Assembly: GCF_009469595.2 (NCBI RefSeq)
Contig: NZ_SSXV01000028.1
Coordinates: 1-64,000, forward strand
Direction: 5' to 3'
DNA length: 64,000 nucleotides
Source: Thauera sp. 2A1
Lineage (GTDB): Bacteria; Pseudomonadota; Gammaproteobacteria; Burkholderiales; Rhodocyclaceae
The position numbers and the translations under genes were made by a program. The notes under the pieces are model-generated. The model was not told where the DNA came from. It saw nothing but the letters and a program-made list of their open reading frames with translations, and ran no database searches. Shown here piece by piece: positions 51,582 through 59,125 of the stretch; within the stretch, counting starts at the first letter, position 1, and the number at the start of each line of letters is the position of its first letter.

Positions 51582-52751
51582 ATGAGCGATGTTGAGAACC
51601 CGACGTCTGGGTCGAAGTCGAGGCGACGTGTTCGTACGCGCAGGAGCCGGCTGCGTCGGCTGGCTTTGCCCTTGCTGGCGCTTGGCCTGGTGGCCGTCGC
51701 CGGTTTGTTGTATGCGTGGCTTCTCGGTTCTGGGGCGGAGGGGAAGCCTGCGGCGCGCGCGCTTGCGACTGAGCCGGCCGCCGTGGCGGAGCGCACGCTG
51801 GCGATGCGTCCACTGAGCTTGCCGCACGACGATGCGCCTCATGCCGGAGCGACGGAGTGGTGGTACTACACCGGGCACCTGACGGGGGCCGATGGCTCGC
51901 GCCATGCCTTCCATGCGACGGTGTTTCTGCGGGATGGCATGGTGCGGCACACGGTGTTTCACGGTTCGCTGAGCGACGAGACGCGCAACCGCCGGCGCAT
52001 GCTGCAACTGCGCACGGCGGGCATTCCGACAGACCCGAAGGCAGAGGGCTTCGACTTCCGCTACGGTGATTGGCGGGTGGCGGGGGCGGGCCCTCGCCAT
52101 TCGCTACGGATGGCCGGCGAGGGCTTCGTGCTGGAGCTTGCGATGCAGGATTCGCAGGCGCCGTTGCTGCACCGGGCGAAAGGTTCGCGTACGCCAGGCT
52201 TGGTTGATTTTGGCGAGGCCGGCATCAGCTACTACTACTCGCGCCCGCGCATGGCGGCGCGGGGCACGCTGGCGACGGATGGCGCCGCGCCGGTGGTGGT
52301 GAGCGGCGAGGTGTGGTTTGACCACCAGTGGGGCAATTTCGACGCCTCGCGCCAGGCATGGAACTGGTTTGCGCTGCAGCTCGATGATGGCAGCGACCTG
52401 ATGATCTACCAGGCTTTCGACGCTGCCGGCAAACCCTCCGCGCTGCTGGGTTCGCTGCGCAAGGGCGAGGCGGTGACCCCGCTGGATGCGGCCGATCTGA
52501 AGCTGACGACGTTGGGCGTGTGGCGCAGCGCCGCGTCCGGCGTGCGCTACCCCGCAGGCTGGGATGTGGACACGCCGTTCGGCCGCATCGCGGTGCGGCC
52601 GGTGCGCCAGGATAGCGAGTTCAACGGCCTGGAGACGACCTTCAAGCAGTATTGGGAAGGCGGCGTGCGTGTCAGCGGCGCGCGCGGAGGCCAGGGCTTT
52701 CTGGAAATGAGCGGCTACGACCTGATCCCGGCGGTTCAGCCCAAGGAATGA
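51582..52751 (+). CDS. Lipocalin-like AttH/CrtC-family protein, membrane-anchored
   Basis: A 389-residue protein with a strongly basic N-terminus (SKSRRRVRTRRSRLRR) followed by one transmembrane anchor (LALPLLALGLVAVAGLLYAWLLG, about 27-49) and a periplasmic AttH/CrtC-like double lipocalin domain. Recognisable motifs are ATEWWYYTGHLTGADGSRHAFHATVF and VSGEVWFDHQWGNF, the two conserved Trp/His blocks of the family. CrtC hydrates carotenoids, but most AttH-like members are of unknown function and no carotenoid genes are present. It lies at the 3' end of the polysaccharide cluster, 96 nt past wbuC, and may bind a lipid-linked intermediate. ATG 51582 is the first plausible start. Confidence 0.72.
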   Translation: MSDVENPTSGSKSRRRVRTRRSRLRRLALPLLALGLVAVAGLLYAWLLGSGAEGKPAARALATEPAAVAERTLAMRPLSLPHDDAPHAGATEWWYYTGHLTGADGSRHAFHATVFLRDGMVRHTVFHGSLSDETRNRRRMLQLRTAGIPTDPKAEGFDFRYGDWRVAGAGPRHSLRMAGEGFVLELAMQDSQAPLLHRAKGSRTPGLVDFGEAGISYYYSRPRMAARGTLATDGAAPVVVSGEVWFDHQWGNFDASRQAWNWFALQLDDGSDLMIYQAFDAAGKPSALLGSLRKGEAVTPLDAADLKLTTLGVWRSAASGVRYPAGWDVDTPFGRIAVRPVRQDSEFNGLETTFKQYWEGGVRVSGARGGQGFLEMSGYDLIPAVQPKE

Positions 52752-52791
52752 TCCGGCGTGGTGCGCGGCCGGCGCGCCGCGCGGGCTGCGG

Positions 52792-53229
52792 CTATAGCCG
52801 GCCGGCCCACTGATCCACCGCGTTGGCGATCATGTCGTAGGCCTGGCGATGGGCTGCTTCGCCCTGGCGATAGGGGTCGGGCACTTCGGTCCCGCTCCAG
52901 TGGCCGATCAGGAAGGACTTGCCGCGCGCGGTGGGATCGAGGGCGAAGGCGTCGTCCAGATGGTGTTTCGCCATCACCAGGATGAGGTCGGCCCAGCGGC
53001 TGAGCTCGGTGTTGAACTGCTGGGCGCGGTGCCGCGACAGATCCACCCCGTGTTCCGATGCGACGGCCTGAGCGGTGTCGTCAGCAGGGTGCCCGATCAG
53101 GGCGCCGGTGCCGGCAGAGCGCACTTCGGATTTCTTGCCGTTGGAGGCCAGGCGCATGCGCAGGAGCTCTTCGGCGAGCGGGCTGCGGCAGATGTTGCCG
53201 GTGCAGAGGACGAGGATCTTTTCGAACAT
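52792..53229 (-). CDS. wzb: Low-molecular-weight protein-tyrosine phosphatase, Wzb-like
   Basis: A 145-residue LMW-PTP: active-site loop CTGNICRS (C9-R15), SAGTGALIGHPAD, and the general acid in EVPDPY (D118). It would dephosphorylate the tyrosine tail of the Wzc-like kinase, allowing cycles of polysaccharide assembly. The start codon ATG 53229 has no recognisable Shine-Dalgarno. It lies only 11 nt beyond the T8 tract of the terminator that ends the PEP-CTERM gene, so expression must come from read-through or a promoter inside that gene. It is convergent with the AttH-like gene. Location at the end of the locus, on the opposite strand from wzc, is unusual. Confidence 0.9.
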   Translation of the reverse strand: MFEKILVLCTGNICRSPLAEELLRMRLASNGKKSEVRSAGTGALIGHPADDTAQAVASEHGVDLSRHRAQQFNTELSRWADLILVMAKHHLDDAFALDPTARGKSFLIGHWSGTEVPDPYRQGEAAHRQAYDMIANAVDQWAGRL

Positions 53230-53240
53230 TTTCGAAGAGT

Positions 53241-53277
53241 AAAAAAAACCGACACCCCCTGTCGAGGGCGTCGGTTT
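53241..53277 (-). terminator. Intrinsic terminator between the PEP-CTERM and wzb genes
   Basis: Minus-strand hairpin AAACCGACgCCC (53277-53266) with GGGgGTGTCGGTTT, followed by T8 (53248-53241). It ends transcription of the PEP-CTERM gene 24 nt past its stop. The wzb start codon follows at once, so leakage here would set wzb expression. Confidence 0.85.
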
Positions 53278-53300
53278 GTGCTGCCAGGGTCAGGCGACGA

Positions 53301-54137
53301 TCAGGCTTTGCGGCGGCGCACTGCACCCAGACCGGCGAGGCCGAGGCCCAGCAGTGCCAGCGAGGCGGGCTCGGGCACCGAGGTGGCTGTGATGGTCAGG
53401 TCGCGAACGGCGAAAGTTGCGTCGGTGACGTTGTAGGTGGGGCTGGTTGCGTACTTGAGCTGATTGGCCGGATTCGCCATGTTGGCGCTGGTCGGTGCGA
53501 TCGCTTGCGACACCAGGAAGGAAGCGTAGTCGGCAGCGGCCAGCATCGCGCCGAAGCCCATCCAGCCGGTGGCGGTCTCGGTGATGTCGAAGCTCATGCC
53601 ATCCGTGAAGATCTTGCCGTTGGAGATCGCCAGGGTGCCGGCACCGGCGGTGCTCGCGAACGACGTGCCGAGCAGGCTGTTGATGTAGGCCAGCACCGAA
53701 GTCGTGGTGTTGCCGTCGTAGCTTGCCGTGAAGCCGAATGTGCCCACCTGGGCATCATTGGCGCCGAGGGTGCCCGCGGAGAGGGTGAACGGATAGCTGC
53801 CGGGGGTCAGGCCGGAGGCGCCCAGCAGGCCGGTGAAGACCGGGGTCAGCGTGCTGATGGTGCCGCCCAGATCCGGGCCGGTCGGCGGGACGACGTCGAT
53901 GGAACCCGAACCGCTGACGGCGACCGTGTAGTTGCCCGACGGCGCGGCGGCGACGATGCCGGAGCCGGTCAAGTCGCGCAGCGTGACGGAATAGGTGTTC
54001 GCGCTGCCGTCGGCGAAGCCGGAGATGGCGACAAAGCCAGTCAGCGAGGGAACGGTGGTGGTATAGACTGCAGCGGAGGCTGCGGTGCTGAAGCCAGCGG
54101 CGAGAAGAGCTGCTGAGATGACGCCGTATTTGTTCAT
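53301..54137 (-). CDS. PEP-CTERM sorting-domain exported protein
   Basis: A 278-residue secreted protein: signal peptide MNKYGVISAALLAAGFSTAASA, a low-complexity Gly/Ser/Thr/Ala-rich body with beta-rich repeats (TGSGIVAAAPSGNYTVAVSG, GANDAQVGTFGFTASYDG), and a C-terminal PEP-CTERM tail: VPEPASLALLGLGLAGLGAVRRRKA, i.e. PEP motif, hydrophobic helix, Arg-rich end. Exosortase recognises this tail; the mature protein is usually glycosylated and associated with extracellular polysaccharide. AGGAA before ATG 54137. A sigma-54-like promoter lies upstream and a strong terminator downstream. No exosortase gene is in the window, but the adjacent polysaccharide locus is the usual company of PEP-CTERM systems. 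Confidence 0.88.
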   Translation of the reverse strand: MNKYGVISAALLAAGFSTAASAAVYTTTVPSLTGFVAISGFADGSANTYSVTLRDLTGSGIVAAAPSGNYTVAVSGSGSIDVVPPTGPDLGGTISTLTPVFTGLLGASGLTPGSYPFTLSAGTLGANDAQVGTFGFTASYDGNTTTSVLAYINSLLGTSFASTAGAGTLAISNGKIFTDGMSFDITETATGWMGFGAMLAAADYASFLVSQAIAPTSANMANPANQLKYATSPTYNVTDATFAVRDLTITATSVPEPASLALLGLGLAGLGAVRRRKA

Positions 54138-54237
54138 GTCTTGATTTCCTGTGTGCGCAACGGTATTGCGAACGTCTTGTTGCAGATTTGATATCGCTGC
54201 ATGACGGCAGGGATGGTCGATAACGCCGGAAGTGTTT

Positions 54238-54256
54238 AAAGCAAGAACTGCGCCGA
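54238..54256 (-). promoter_or_regulatory. Sigma-54-like promoter upstream of the PEP-CTERM gene
   Basis: Minus strand: CGGCGCAGTTCTTGCTTT, with GG (54254-54253) and GC (54242-54241) separated by exactly ten bases, matching the -24/-12 pattern (consensus TGGCAC-N5-TTGCW). Predicted start is about 93 nt before ATG 54137. PEP-CTERM genes are known to be regulated by PrsK/PrsR with RpoN in related bacteria. Confidence 0.55.
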
Positions 54257-54405
54257 ATATGCAATACACTGATTTTTAGCGGGAAAATTTATGAAAATCG
54301 GCGCGGACGTGAGTGGGTGTAAATTTATCCGACATGTTCCTATGAGACCCGTGCCCTGTGCCGATGGTTCGCGAGTGAGACGATCGGTTGAAGGGAGGAG
54401 AAGAC

Positions 54406-55263
54406 ATGGACTTTCGTAACGGCAGGGAGAGCGACAACATCGAGGATCGCCGCGGCGAGGGCGGCGGCATGCGTCTGGGCGGTGGCAAGATCGGTGTCGG
54501 CACGGTCGTGCTGGCCTTGATCGCCTGGTATTTCGGCCTCGATCCCAGCGTGGTGCTGAACACCGCGAGCGTGGTGCAGTCCCCTTCCGCGCAGGAAAGC
54601 CGGCCGCGTTCACGCGCGGAGGACGAGATGGCGCGCTTCACCTCGATGGTGCTGGCCGACACCGAGGACACCTGGGGTGCGATCTTCCGCAGCGCGGGCC
54701 GCCAGTATCAGCAGCCGCGCCTGGTCCTTTACACCGGCGCCACGCAGAGCGGCTGCGGCGTCGGGCAGGCCGCGATGGGGCCGTTCTACTGTCCGGCGGA
54801 CGCCAAGGTCTACCTCGACCTGTCCTTCTTCAACGAGCTGAGCACCCGCTTCGGCGCGCCCGGGGACTTCGCTCAGGCCTACGTCATCGCGCACGAGGTC
54901 GGCCACCACGTGCAGAACCTGTTGGGCATCTCGGAAAAAGTGCAGCAGGCGCGGCAGCGCGTGTCCGAGCGCGAGTCCAACGGCCTGTCGGTGCGGCTGG
55001 AACTGCAGGCTGACTGCCTCGCCGGCGTGTGGGCGAATCATGCCGACCGTTCGCGCAAGGTGCTGGAGGCCGGCGACATCGAGGAAGGCCTGGCGGCCGC
55101 GTCCGCGACCGGCGACGATCGCCTGCAGAAGCAGGCGCGCGGCTATGCTGTGCCCGACAGCTTCACCCACGGCACCTCGGCGCAGCGTGCGCGCTGGTTC
55201 CGCGAGGGCCTGCAGCAGGGCACGCTGCGCGCCTGCGACACGTTCAGCGTCGGCGCGCTGTAA
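54406..55263 (+). CDS. ypfJ: YpfJ-family neutral zinc metallopeptidase
   Basis: A 285-residue YpfJ/KPN_02809 family protein: N-terminal acidic region with Arg/Asn (MDFRNGRESDNIEDRRGEGGG), a single membrane helix (GVGTVVLALIAWYFGL, about 32-48), then the metallopeptidase domain: GCGVGQAAMGPFYCPADAKVYLDLSFF, VIAHEVGHHVQNLLG (HEVGH zinc motif, 163-167), and LELQADCLAGVWANH (third ligand region). The catalytic domain is probably periplasmic. Family members are conserved but their substrates are unknown. GGGAGGAG before ATG 54406. It is divergent from the PEP-CTERM gene and apparently monocistronic, followed by REP-like hairpins. Confidence 0.88.
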   Translation: MDFRNGRESDNIEDRRGEGGGMRLGGGKIGVGTVVLALIAWYFGLDPSVVLNTASVVQSPSAQESRPRSRAEDEMARFTSMVLADTEDTWGAIFRSAGRQYQQPRLVLYTGATQSGCGVGQAAMGPFYCPADAKVYLDLSFFNELSTRFGAPGDFAQAYVIAHEVGHHVQNLLGISEKVQQARQRVSERESNGLSVRLELQADCLAGVWANHADRSRKVLEAGDIEEGLAAASATGDDRLQKQARGYAVPDSFTHGTSAQRARWFREGLQQGTLRACDTFSVGAL

Positions 55264-55269
55264 GGGTGT

Positions 55270-55335
55270 CAGGCCGTAGGGCCGGCTTCAGCCGGCCGCG
55301 TGGTGCCAGGCATTGGCGGGATGGTGCCTGGCTAG
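55270..55335. repeat. REP-like palindromic hairpins
   Basis: GTAGGGCCGGC-TTCA-GCCGGCC, with a perfect 7-bp stem (55280-55286 / 55291-55297), followed by a second inverted repeat built on GCCAGGCA / TGCCTGGC. This form is common in REP elements between convergent genes, and it may also act as a bidirectional terminator for ypfJ and the VOC gene. Confidence 0.45.
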
Positions 55336-55375
55336 CTCCCTTGGTGGCCGACTAAAGCCCGCCCTGCGATGCTCA

Positions 55376-55855
55376 TCAACCCCCAGCGAGGCGGGCGAAA
55401 GCGTCGACCACTTCCTTCGGAGCCTGCACCAGCTCGATCAGCACGCCCTCGCCGCCGATCGGGAATTCCTCGTTGCCTTTCGGGTGCAGGAAGGTGATGT
55501 CGAAGCCGGCGGCGCCGCGGCGGATGCCGCCCGGCGCGAAGCGCACGCCGTTGGCCGACAGCCATTCCACCGCTTTGGGCAGGTCGTCCACCCACAGCCC
55601 GACGTGGTTCAGCGGCGTGGTGTGGACGGCCGGCTTCTTGTCCGCATCCAGCGGCTGCATCAGGTCCACTTCCACCTTGAACGGGCCGCTGCCCATGGCG
55701 CAGATGTCCTCGTCCACGTTCTCGCGTTCGGACACGAAGTTGCCGGTGACTTCCAGCCCGAGCATGTCGACCCACAGGGTCTTGAGCTTTTCCTTGCTCG
55801 GTCCGCCGATGGCGATCTGCTGGATGCCGAGGATCTTGAACGGGCGCTGGGCCAT
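55376..55855 (-). CDS. VOC-superfamily protein, probable methylmalonyl-CoA epimerase
   Basis: A 159-residue glyoxalase/VOC protein: two beta-alpha-beta-beta-beta modules (KILGIQQIAIGGPS... and PLNHVGLWVDDLPKAVEWLSANGV), ending GEGVLIELVQAP. Lengths and the NHVGLWV and LIEL motifs fit methylmalonyl-CoA epimerase, which converts (S)- to (R)-methylmalonyl-CoA between PccAB and Mcm; no other epimerase gene is present in the window. The first metal ligand of epimerases, His in 'DHIGIAV', is Gln here (QQIAIGG), so the assignment is provisional. ATG 55855 behind GGAGAC. The upstream region carries ATTCATAATTAT, also found at the gntR/mcm control region. Alternative: another VOC dioxygenase or lyase. 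Confidence 0.65.
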   Translation of the reverse strand: MAQRPFKILGIQQIAIGGPSKEKLKTLWVDMLGLEVTGNFVSERENVDEDICAMGSGPFKVEVDLMQPLDADKKPAVHTTPLNHVGLWVDDLPKAVEWLSANGVRFAPGGIRRGAAGFDITFLHPKGNEEFPIGGEGVLIELVQAPKEVVDAFARLAGG

Positions 55856-55887
55856 GGTGGGGTCTCCGGGTGCGAAGTGGATTAAGA

Positions 55888-55899
55888 ATTCATAATTAT
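55888..55899 (-). promoter_or_regulatory. Motif shared with the gntR/mcm region
   Basis: ATTCATAATTAT occurs here, 33 bp upstream of the VOC gene start, and identically at 24572-24583. On the minus strand it contributes a TATAAT-like -10. A 12-bp identity of AT-rich sequence at two functionally linked genes in a GC-rich genome suggests a common operator. Confidence 0.4.
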
Positions 55900-56011
55900 A
55901 GCGAGGCTTGCTCGTGTTTTGGGGGAGTGCGTGTAGCCCGTCGGCGGGCGAGTTCCGCAGCCCGCGGAGCAAATGCCGCGCGCTCCCGACAGGGAAGCAC
56001 CCAACCAACGG

Positions 56012-56734
56012 TCACTCCCACGTGACCTGTGCTGAAAACAGATACCCCGCCCCATACACCGTCTTGATCAGTTTCGGATTCTGCGGATCGTCGTCGAGCT
56101 TGCGGCGCAGGCGCGAGATACGCACATCGATGCTGCGGTCGAAGGGATCGAGGTCGCGCTCGCCCAGCAATTGCTCGCGCGACAGGATCTTGTTCGGCCG
56201 CCGCAGCAGGCTCGCCAGCAGGCTCGCCTCGGAGGAGGACAGGCCGATCTCGCGGCCGTCCGCCGCCGTCAGCGCATGCCGCGCGGCGTCGAACGTCCAG
56301 CCGGCGAAGCGGGCGATGGTGCGCTCGGCGGGCTCGACGGTTGCGGCGCGCTGGTAACGGCGCAGGATGGAGCGCACGCGGGCGACCAGCTCGCGCGGCT
56401 CGAACGGTTTCACGATGTAGTCGTCAGCGCCCAGCTCCAGGCCGAGCACGCGATCGGTGACGTCGTTGCGCCCGGTCAGGATCAGCACTGCGCAGGGGCT
56501 GCCCTCCTGCAGCTCGCGCACCACCTGCATGCCGTCCATGTCGGGCAGGCCCAGATCGATGATGCACAGGTCGGGCGTTGCCTGCCGTGCGCGCGACAGC
56601 AACTGTCGCCCGGTGCTCATGTGCTCGCAGCGGAAGCCATAGTCGGCCAGGCTGCTGCAGATCAGGCGCGCGATCTCGGGCTCGTCTTCGAGCACGTAGA
56701 GCGTGACGGGCATGTCAGGGCGTGGCAGGGTCAT
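56012..56734 (-). CDS. OmpR/PhoB-family response regulator
   Basis: A 240-residue response regulator: receiver domain with acidic pocket LEDEPE, phosphoacceptor D60 (CIIDLGLPDMDG), LTGRNDVTDRVLGLELGADDYIVKPFEPREL, then a winged-helix DNA-binding domain (LSSSEASLLASLLRRPNKILSREQLL...FDRSIDVRISRLRRKLDDDPQNPKLIKTVYGAGYLF). The start ATG 56734 overlaps the kinase stop (ATGA), so the two are translationally coupled. A longer frame that extends into the kinase gene is a shadow. It would act on promoters chosen by the kinase signal, which is unknown. DNA targets were not identified. Confidence 0.92.
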   Translation of the reverse strand: MTLPRPDMPVTLYVLEDEPEIARLICSSLADYGFRCEHMSTGRQLLSRARQATPDLCIIDLGLPDMDGMQVVRELQEGSPCAVLILTGRNDVTDRVLGLELGADDYIVKPFEPRELVARVRSILRRYQRAATVEPAERTIARFAGWTFDAARHALTAADGREIGLSSSEASLLASLLRRPNKILSREQLLGERDLDPFDRSIDVRISRLRRKLDDDPQNPKLIKTVYGAGYLFSAQVTWE

Positions 56735-58773
56735 GATGGGCGGGTTTCCAGAAGCTCGGCGAGGGCCTTGGCGAGGGCGGGCTGGTCGAAAGGCTTGCGC
56801 AGCACCGGGACGTCCGCCTCTGCGGCGGCGCTGAAACTTTCGCTGGCATAGCCGGTGATCAGCAGCACCGGCAGGCCCGGGCGCAGCGTGCGGGCACGTG
56901 CAGCCAGCTCCGGTCCGCCGATGCCGCCGGGCATCACGGTGTCGCTGACCAGGATGGCGATGTCGGCGACGTTCTCCAGCAGGCCCAGCGCCTCGATGCC
57001 GTCGCCCGCCTCGATCACCGGATGGCCGAGCGCGGTGAGCTGCATGCGGATCACTTTGCGCACCTCCGGCTCGTCCTCCACCAGCAGCACCGGCCCGTCG
57101 CGCAGCGGCAGCCTGCCCGCAGGGCGCTCGATGTCCGGGGCGACGGTTTGCGGCGCCGCAGTCATCGGCAGCACGAAGCGCACGTTCGTGCCCTTGCCGC
57201 GCGTGCTGAGGATGCGCAGGTTGCCGCCGGACTGGCGCACGAAGCCATAGACCATGGACAGGCCGAGGCCGCTGCCGCCGCCGAAGGGCTTGGTGGTGAA
57301 GAAGGGTTCCAGCACGCGCGGCAGCACCGCCGCGTCGATGCCGCAGCCGGTGTCCGACACGTCGATCTGCACATAGTCCCCCGGGGGCACTTCCGCTGCC
57401 CGGGCCAGGTCGGTGTCGAGCGCGCGCAGCGTCACTGCGATGGTCAGCTCGCCGCCGTCGGGCATCGCGTCGCGCGCGTTCAGGGCGAGGTTCAGGATCG
57501 CGTTCTCGAGCTGGTGCGGGTCGACCAGCGCATGCAGCGGCTCCCCCGGCAGGCGCAACCTCACCTTGATCGTCTCGCCCAGGCTTCGTACCAGCAGGTG
57601 GGTCATGTTGTGCACCAGCGAGCCGACCTCGACCGCGGTCGGTTCCAGCGTCTGCCGCCGCGAGAAGGTCAGCAGCCGGCGGATCAGCTCCGCGCCGCGT
57701 CGCGCCGCCTGCAGCGCAGGGCCGACGTACTCGGCCACCTGCACACCTTCTGGCCGCTCCTGCAGCGCAGACAGGTTGCCGATGATGATGGTGAGCAGGT
57801 TGTTGAAGTCGTGCGCGAGGCCGCCGGTGAGCTGCCCGACCGCCTCCATCTTCTGCGCCTGCACCAGCGCCGCCTGGTTGGCCCGCTGTTCGGTGATGTC
57901 GGTGCTCATCACGAAGAGGCCGACCACCGCCTCGCCATCGGCGCCGACCTCGGGCACCAGCACGCTGCGCGCATGCAGGGGACGGCCGCCGGGGCCGGTG
58001 CGGCTGTATTCGTAGCACACACGCTCACCGCCGCGCGCGCGCTCGATCTGAGCTTGAATCTGGGCGTAGGCCTCGTCGCCGACCACTTCGTGGATGTTCC
58101 GGCCGACGATCTCGTCCTTCGGGTAACCGAACCAGTCGGCATAGCCGCGGTTGGCGAAGTGGTAGATCTCCTGGCTGTCCACGTAGGCGATCATCGCCGG
58201 GATGGAGTCGATGATCAGTTGCAGGCGGTGCTCGCTGCGGCGCAGTGCGCCGGCGATCTGGTCTATCTCGCTGTTGGCCTGCTCAAGCTCCGCGGTACGC
58301 TCGCGCACCCGCGCCTCGAGCTGCGCGTTCTGTTGCTGGATCACTGCCTCGTAGCGGCGCTGCTCGGTGACGTCGGTCCACAAGGACACGAAGCCCAGGT
58401 TCGGGATGGGGACGCCGCGCACCGCCAGCACCGTGCCGTTGGGCCGCGCCCGCTCGATGTAGTGCGGCTGGAAGGCGCGGGCCGACGCCATGCGCTGCGC
58501 GACCAGCGTCTCGATGTCGCCTTCGCCGTATTCGCCGCGCGCGGCATTGAAGCGCACGAAGGCCTCGAAGGGCGTGCCGACCCGCACCAGTTCCTCCGGG
58601 AAGTCGAGCAGGCGGACCAGCGCCTTGTTCCAGGTGACGAGCTTGGGCGTGGTGTCGAACACCGCGATGGCCTGGTCGAGCAGGTCGAACCCGGCCAGCA
58701 GCAGGTCGTGCCGCCGCAACTGTTCCGGCGTGAAGGCCTGGGCGTCGGGCGCGGCATTGGCTGGCTTCACCAT
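56731..58773 (-). CDS. PAS-domain hybrid sensor histidine kinase
   Basis: A 680-residue soluble-looking kinase. ATG 58773 (MVKPANAAPD) is favoured with GGAGAC upstream; an extension to 58854 is possible. Domains: PAS1 (about 25-135, FDLLDQAIAVFDTTPKLVTWN), a coiled-coil linker with VRERTAELEQ, PAS2 (about 182-295, LIIDSIPAMIAYVDSQEIYHFANRGYADWFGY), HisKA with H321 (GGLAHDFNNLLTIIIGNL), HATPase (LNLALNARDAMPDGG, VSDTGCGI, GGGSGLGLSMVYGFV), and a C-terminal receiver (VLLVEDEPEVRKV, SDTVMPGG). No transmembrane segment is evident. A hybrid kinase feeding a classical regulator without a visible HPt is notable. The signal may be redox or small-molecule via PAS. Confidence 0.92.
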   Translation of the reverse strand: MVKPANAAPDAQAFTPEQLRRHDLLLAGFDLLDQAIAVFDTTPKLVTWNKALVRLLDFPEELVRVGTPFEAFVRFNAARGEYGEGDIETLVAQRMASARAFQPHYIERARPNGTVLAVRGVPIPNLGFVSLWTDVTEQRRYEAVIQQQNAQLEARVRERTAELEQANSEIDQIAGALRRSEHRLQLIIDSIPAMIAYVDSQEIYHFANRGYADWFGYPKDEIVGRNIHEVVGDEAYAQIQAQIERARGGERVCYEYSRTGPGGRPLHARSVLVPEVGADGEAVVGLFVMSTDITEQRANQAALVQAQKMEAVGQLTGGLAHDFNNLLTIIIGNLSALQERPEGVQVAEYVGPALQAARRGAELIRRLLTFSRRQTLEPTAVEVGSLVHNMTHLLVRSLGETIKVRLRLPGEPLHALVDPHQLENAILNLALNARDAMPDGGELTIAVTLRALDTDLARAAEVPPGDYVQIDVSDTGCGIDAAVLPRVLEPFFTTKPFGGGSGLGLSMVYGFVRQSGGNLRILSTRGKGTNVRFVLPMTAAPQTVAPDIERPAGRLPLRDGPVLLVEDEPEVRKVIRMQLTALGHPVIEAGDGIEALGLLENVADIAILVSDTVMPGGIGGPELAARARTLRPGLPVLLITGYASESFSAAAEADVPVLRKPFDQPALAKALAELLETRPS

Positions 58774-58974
58774 GTGCGACGTGTCTCCGGATCCAAGATG
58801 ATTGTCGTTGTCGGGGCGATGTTTGCACAACTTGCACCACGATGGCTGCGCCATTCGACCTGTGCTCGCATGCGGTGGCTGCGGGCCGCGCCAGTCGTGA
58901 CTTAATTCATTGTCCGGTCAGGTCCGCCTCGACATACTCGATGCGTCATTTTTCGGCCGAGCCCATGTTGAGGC
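58774..58974 (+). promoter_or_regulatory. Divergent region with promoter for the riboswitch-protease transcript
   Basis: TTGTCC (58910-58915), 17-nt spacer, CATACT (58933-58938); predicted start near 58945, so the transcript begins with the riboswitch that follows. Nothing else is recognised in the region back to the kinase start. Confidence 0.5.
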
Positions 58975-59080
58975 CCGGCCTTGCGCGTCAAGGGCACACT
59001 CGTCGAAAGGCGGGGCCGCAAAGCTTCCGGACTAAACCCCGAGCAGGGGCATGTCAGCGGGGCTGCCGCAGCAGCATTCG
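58975..59080 (+). ncRNA. c-di-GMP-I (GEMM) riboswitch
   Basis: The sequence shows the GEMM-I hallmarks in order: AAGGGCA, a hairpin capped by GAAA (cgtcGAAAggcg), CGCAAAGC, TTCCGG-ACTAAACCCC (tetraloop receptor), then GTCAGCGGGGCTGCCG. These match the known c-di-GMP-I class (GAAA tetraloop, GCAAAGC joining region, CCGG-CUAAACC receptor, AGCGGGG-CUGCCG). It lies about 45 nt before the S8 protease start and on the same transcript. The expression platform was not resolved. Confidence 0.85.
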
Positions 59081-59125
59081 TTTCGTGCTCTTGGCGTTGT
59101 CCGACCAGGAACAGGAGACGCGCAA

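Noticed and set aside
56012..58018. A 668-codon ORF joining kinase DNA and the response regulator
   Set aside because: The N-terminal part is a shadow frame of the kinase; the regulator starts at 56734 with ATGA coupling.
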